NCBI RefSeq assembly: GCF_029633825.1 | Contig: NZ_CP090641.1 | Span: forward strand, 310,001 to 374,000 | Source: Burkholderia contaminans | GTDB lineage: Bacteria; Pseudomonadota; Gammaproteobacteria; Burkholderiales; Burkholderiaceae | Length of the DNA stretch: 64,000 nt | Direction of reading: 5' to 3' | Shown: piece by piece, positions 61,037 through 64,000 of the stretch | Numbering within the stretch: position 1 is the first letter of the stretch | Layout of the letters: every line of letters starts with the position of its first letter | Made by a program: the position numbers and the translations under genes | Notes under the pieces: generated by a model | What the model was told of the DNA's origin: nothing | Seen by the model: the letters and a program-made list of their open reading frames with translations, nothing else | The model's database searches: none

Positions 61037-62290
61037 TTACGCGGCCTCCTCGCGCCCGCACGCGACGGGCGCGGCCTGCGCCTGCTGCTGCGACAGGTAC
61101 CGCAACAGCTTGGTGACCATCCACACGACGATGCACGACAGCAGGACGAAGAACACCGCGAGCGGCGTCAGCACGTGAATCGACACGAAGCCGGCCAACC
61201 CCATCATCGCGGACGAGACCAGCAGCAGCGCGCACCCGAGGATCGCGCTCGTCAGGCCGGCGATATGCGGAAACAGCGAATTGCCCTTGGCCATCAGCGT
61301 CGGATACATCGCGCCCGCGCAGAAGCCCATCACGAGCACCGGCGTCGCGAGCGTCCAGACGCGCAGCCCGACGGTCAGCGCCAGCACCAGCATCGCGACC
61401 GACGCGCCCGCCATCACGCGCGCACCGATGCGCAGCCGTTGCTCGGCGCTCGGCAGCCCGGGCCGGTGAATCCGGTTCGACAGGCCGCCGAGGAAATACA
61501 TCAGCCCGATTCCGAGCGCGAGATAGCCGAAGAAGGTCGGCGGCTTGTGCAGCGTGGTCTGCACCATGAACGGCCCGACGATGTTGAACACGAGCAGGAT
61601 GCTGTAGCACAGCCCCTGTGCGAGGAAGCAGCTCTGGAACACCGGGCTCGCCAGCACCTTGCCCGCGTTCGTCATCAGCGTGCGCGGCTCGAGATGCACC
61701 GGTTTCGGCAAGGTTTCGCGGTAACGCCACAGCAGCGCCCACATCACCAGCGAGTACACGAGCAGGAACACGAGGCACGCGCGCCAGCCGAACCATTCCT
61801 GCAGGTGCGCGCCGATCACCGGTGCGACGATCGGCGCGAGCCCCCACGCGATCGACATGTATGTGAACGCGTGCATCAGCGCCTGGCCGGAGAACGAATC
61901 GGTGATGATCGCCTTCGCGAGCAGGTTGGTGGTCGCGATCCCGAAGCCCTGCAGGCAGCGCGCGAGCACGAACGTCTCCAGGTTCTGCGCGCCGAGCGAC
62001 AGCAGGCAGCCGATCGTGTAGATCACGAGCCCGAACGCGAGCACACGCTTGCGCCCGTAGGCATCGGCGACCGGCCCGAAAATCAGCTGGCCGAGCGCGT
62101 AGGCCGCCATGTAGCCGGACACGCTCGACTGGATCGCCTGCGGAGTAGTGGCGAACGAACGGGCCATGTCGGGCAGCGCGGGCACGTAGATGTCGATCGC
62201 GAGCTGGCCGGCGGACGCGAACAGGCAGATGAGGAACAGCAGGAAACGCGGCGAATTCGACTCGCGCGCGGGAGTGAGCGTGGCGTTCAT
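61037..62290 (-). CDS. Bcr/CflA family drug:proton antiporter
   Basis: A 417-residue 12-helix MFS exporter. ATG 62290 (MNATLTPARESNSP) is chosen over an upstream Met. SAGQLAIDIYVPALPDMARSF in helix 1, FGPVADAYGRKRVLAFGL in the 2-3 loop and LQGFGIATTNLLAKAIITDSF are the Bcr/CflA markers. Known members export bicyclomycin, chloramphenicol or florfenicol; the substrate here is not readable. A GNAT gene follows, a common partner in resistance loci, but that is only suggestive. Confidence 0.85.
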   Translation of the reverse strand: MNATLTPARESNSPRFLLFLICLFASAGQLAIDIYVPALPDMARSFATTPQAIQSSVSGYMAAYALGQLIFGPVADAYGRKRVLAFGLVIYTIGCLLSLGAQNLETFVLARCLQGFGIATTNLLAKAIITDSFSGQALMHAFTYMSIAWGLAPIVAPVIGAHLQEWFGWRACLVFLLVYSLVMWALLWRYRETLPKPVHLEPRTLMTNAGKVLASPVFQSCFLAQGLCYSILLVFNIVGPFMVQTTLHKPPTFFGYLALGIGLMYFLGGLSNRIHRPGLPSAEQRLRIGARVMAGASVAMLVLALTVGLRVWTLATPVLVMGFCAGAMYPTLMAKGNSLFPHIAGLTSAILGCALLLVSSAMMGLAGFVSIHVLTPLAVFFVLLSCIVVWMVTKLLRYLSQQQAQAAPVACGREEAA

Positions 62291-62588
62291 GACGACGGGG
62301 AAGGAGGTCGGGCAGCAGTGCCGCAGCGTCAATGTTCGAATGTCGAACACGCGTGCGTGTCGCGGCGAATTCCGTATTGTGCCTGTTGTTGCATCGGGCG
62401 ACAGGATTCCCCTGGCACGGGCGAGGTTGAATGCCGATTGCGGCGCGTCCCGACATGCGCTAACCGGCGCCGGCCGGCGGCGGTTTTAATGTTGATTTAA
62501 GCCGACGGCGGCATTGTCTCGGATGGCTCACTCCGTGAGCCGCACGTCATTGTTGATTCGATCAATCTCGTTTGATGGAGATACGAAG

Positions 62589-63125
62589 ATGCGATTCCGT
62601 TCGTATATGGCGGCGGGCGCGCTGGCGCTGGCGCCCGTGTTCGCCCTGGCCGGGCAGGCCGGCGCGGTTGCCGCCCAACCGATGTTCGTCAACATCGACG
62701 GGCAGGCCGTGCCCGTGAAAGCCGAAACGCGGGTCGTCCAGACGGCCGTCGGCCCGATGAAGGTCAGCACGTGGAGCTGGCATAGCCCGCAAGGCGGCGC
62801 GAGCTTCGAGATGCAGACGTCGTCGGGCGGCCTGCCGCCCGCGGCGGCGCTGCGGCAAATGCAGGCCGCGCAGTACCGGATGCAGGCGGCTCAGGCACAG
62901 ATGGTCGCGATGCAGCAGCAGATGATGGCGCTCCAGCACATCGCGTTCGCCAATGCACTGGCGATGCCGATGCCGCAGCCCGTCGGCTTCGCGATGGCGC
63001 CGTGGGCCATGCCCGAGCCGGTGCTCGTCATCGTGCCGGCGCAGCCGTCGGTGCGTTCGACGGCCCCGGCAACGCCGGCCGCCCCTGCCGCCCCCGCCAC
63101 GCGCGGCACGGAAATCAAGGCCTGA
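62589..63125 (+). CDS. Small exported protein with Met/Gln-rich helix, unknown
   Basis: A 178-residue precursor. ATG 62589 follows ATGGAGATACGA. The signal peptide ends near LAGQAGAVAAQP. The mature part begins with a beta segment (PMFVNIDGQAVPVKAETRVV), then a helix very rich in Met, Gln and Ala (RQMQAAQYRMQAAQAQMVAM continuing to about residue 125), and ends in a Pro/Ala tail. Met-rich helices can bind copper, but no His/Cys cluster supports that. Function is unknown. A good terminator follows. Confidence 0.65.
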   Translation: MRFRSYMAAGALALAPVFALAGQAGAVAAQPMFVNIDGQAVPVKAETRVVQTAVGPMKVSTWSWHSPQGGASFEMQTSSGGLPPAAALRQMQAAQYRMQAAQAQMVAMQQQMMALQHIAFANALAMPMPQPVGFAMAPWAMPEPVLVIVPAQPSVRSTAPATPAAPAAPATRGTEIKA

Positions 63126-63157
63126 CACGCGTCGCGCCGCTCGGCGCCACGCGCTCG

Positions 63158-63184
63158 AACCGCCGGCATACGCCGGCGGTTTTT
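63158..63184 (+). terminator. Rho-independent terminator
   Basis: AACCGCCGGC-ATAC-GCCGGCGGTT followed by TTT. It closes the small exported protein gene and may also serve the convergent gltI-like gene. Confidence 0.85.
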
Positions 63185-63200
63185 CATTGCGACGGCCGAA

Positions 63201-64000
63201 TCAATACTGCGCCTGATCCGTCGGATTCCTGAACAGCTGCTTCATCTCCGCCGACAGCGGATAGTCGAGGCTCACGCCCTTGGGCGGAATCGGCTGAGTG
63301 AACCACTGGTTGTAGAGCTTCTCGGCCGCGCCCGACGTCTGCATCTTCGCGATCACGCCGTCGACGACATGCTTGAACGCCGGATCGTCCCTGCGCATCA
63401 TGCACGCGTAGTTTTCGTGGACGAGCGGTGTGCCCGTCACCGTGTACGCGCCCGGGTTGCGGTCCTTCGCGATCTCGCCGTACAGCAGCGGCTCGTCCAT
63501 CACGAACGCCACCGCGCGCCCGGTCGTGACGTTCATGAACGCTTCGGCATGATCCTTCGCGCTGATGATCGTCATGTTCATCGCCTTCTCTTCGTTGAGC
63601 TTGCGCAGCAGGCGCTCGTCCGACGTGCCGGCCGTCGTCGCGACCGTCTTGCCGGCCAGGTCCGCGAAGTCCTTTACGCCGGAATCCTTGCGCGTGCTGA
63701 AGCGAATACCGTACAAAAAGATGCTGTTCGAGAACGCGGCCTGCTTCTGCCGTTCGAGCGTGTTCGTCGTCGAACCGCATTCGAAATCGATCGTCCCGTT
63801 CTGCAGTAGCGGAATCCGGTTCTGCGACGTGATCGGGATTTCCTTCACCGCGAGGTTCGGCGCGTTCAGTTCCGTCTTCAACTGGTCGATGATGCGCGAC
63901 GCGATGTCCCGCGAATAGCCGATGTTCTTCTGCTGGTTGTCCGAATACGAGAACGGCACCGACGATTCGCGAATGCCCAGCGACACGACGCCCGTGTCCT
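63201..64000 (-). CDS. gltI: Glutamate/aspartate ABC transporter binding protein, 5' end outside window
   Basis: The C-terminal 266 codons of a periplasmic family-3 solute-binding protein; the start and signal peptide lie beyond the right edge. GIRESSVPFSYSDNQQ, NIGYSRDIASRIIDQL, NGTIDFECGSTTNTLERQ, DLAGKTVATTAGTSDERLL, DHAEAFMNVTTGRAVAFVMDE and IPPKGVSLDYPLS are typical of GltI/DEBP proteins. The Arg, Thr and Asp residues of the ligand site are present. Permease and ATPase genes would be expected outside the window. Confidence 0.9.
   Translation of the reverse strand, partial: DTGVVSLGIRESSVPFSYSDNQQKNIGYSRDIASRIIDQLKTELNAPNLAVKEIPITSQNRIPLLQNGTIDFECGSTTNTLERQKQAAFSNSIFLYGIRFSTRKDSGVKDFADLAGKTVATTAGTSDERLLRKLNEEKAMNMTIISAKDHAEAFMNVTTGRAVAFVMDEPLLYGEIAKDRNPGAYTVTGTPLVHENYACMMRRDDPAFKHVVDGVIAKMQTSGAAEKLYNQWFTQPIPPKGVSLDYPLSAEMKQLFRNPTDQAQY

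Overview
The window is high-GC proteobacterial DNA that reads as Burkholderia, most likely a Burkholderia cepacia complex species. Pointers to this are a complete three-gene FAD-dependent glucose dehydrogenase set matching the B. cepacia enzyme in subunit order and size, a phenylacetate gene block (paaH, paaK, paaF) with a PaaR-type palindrome, a porin of the Burkholderia type, and the density of LysR and MFS genes. From memory, the paaF-paaH-paaK2 block lies on chromosome 2 of B. cenocepacia, so this is probably a secondary-replicon segment; I could not test that here.

Layout. 1-11.9 kb: the end of a periplasmic serine protease; a frameshifted MocR-type regulator divergent from a double GNAT acetyltransferase; a DUF3331-like protein; another GNAT; a 2,3-butanediol dehydrogenase with a probable sigma-54 promoter and an upstream palindrome; an orphan sensor kinase; a VC0807-type membrane protein; a doubly frameshifted CPBP protease; and an aldo/keto reductase. 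12-18.4 kb: a MarC protein, paaF-paaK-paaH, and a ChaA-type cation/proton antiporter. 18.4-25.4 kb: a solute-binding/LysM protein with a membrane partner, then a LysR / 2-hydroxyacid dehydrogenase / MFS block and a second LysR. 25.7-29.3 kb: an HPP-CBS membrane protein, a MarR regulator and a CLC-CBS anion channel that share a putative operator. 29.8-34.4 kb: a small periplasmic protein, ppnP, and a LysR divergent from an M20 amidohydrolase and an MFS carrier.

34.4-45.7 kb is the accessory core. A threonine-rich leader peptide and attenuator-like hairpins precede an isochorismatase-family gene, followed by decayed copies of that gene and of a porin piece. Then comes an orphan type VI secretion island: tssF, PAAR, a degraded second copy of tssF-3'/PAAR, a secreted immunity candidate, a 985-residue peptidoglycan-hydrolase-like effector, and vgrG. 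Much of 37.8-40.6 kb is clearly lower in GC than the surroundings.

45.7-64 kb: a porin, DoxX, the glucose dehydrogenase operon (gamma, alpha, cytochrome c), an alpha-2-macroglobulin / PbpC pair, a lipoprotein, a GNAT, a Bcr/CflA transporter, a small exported protein, and the incomplete gene of a glutamate/aspartate-binding protein.

The most interesting signals are the threonine leader/attenuator, the orphan type VI island with its tandem decay and multi-domain effector, and the shared MarR operator joining two CBS-bearing anion-transporter genes. Three single-base losses break two otherwise intact genes in the first 11 kb and could be real mutations or assembly errors.
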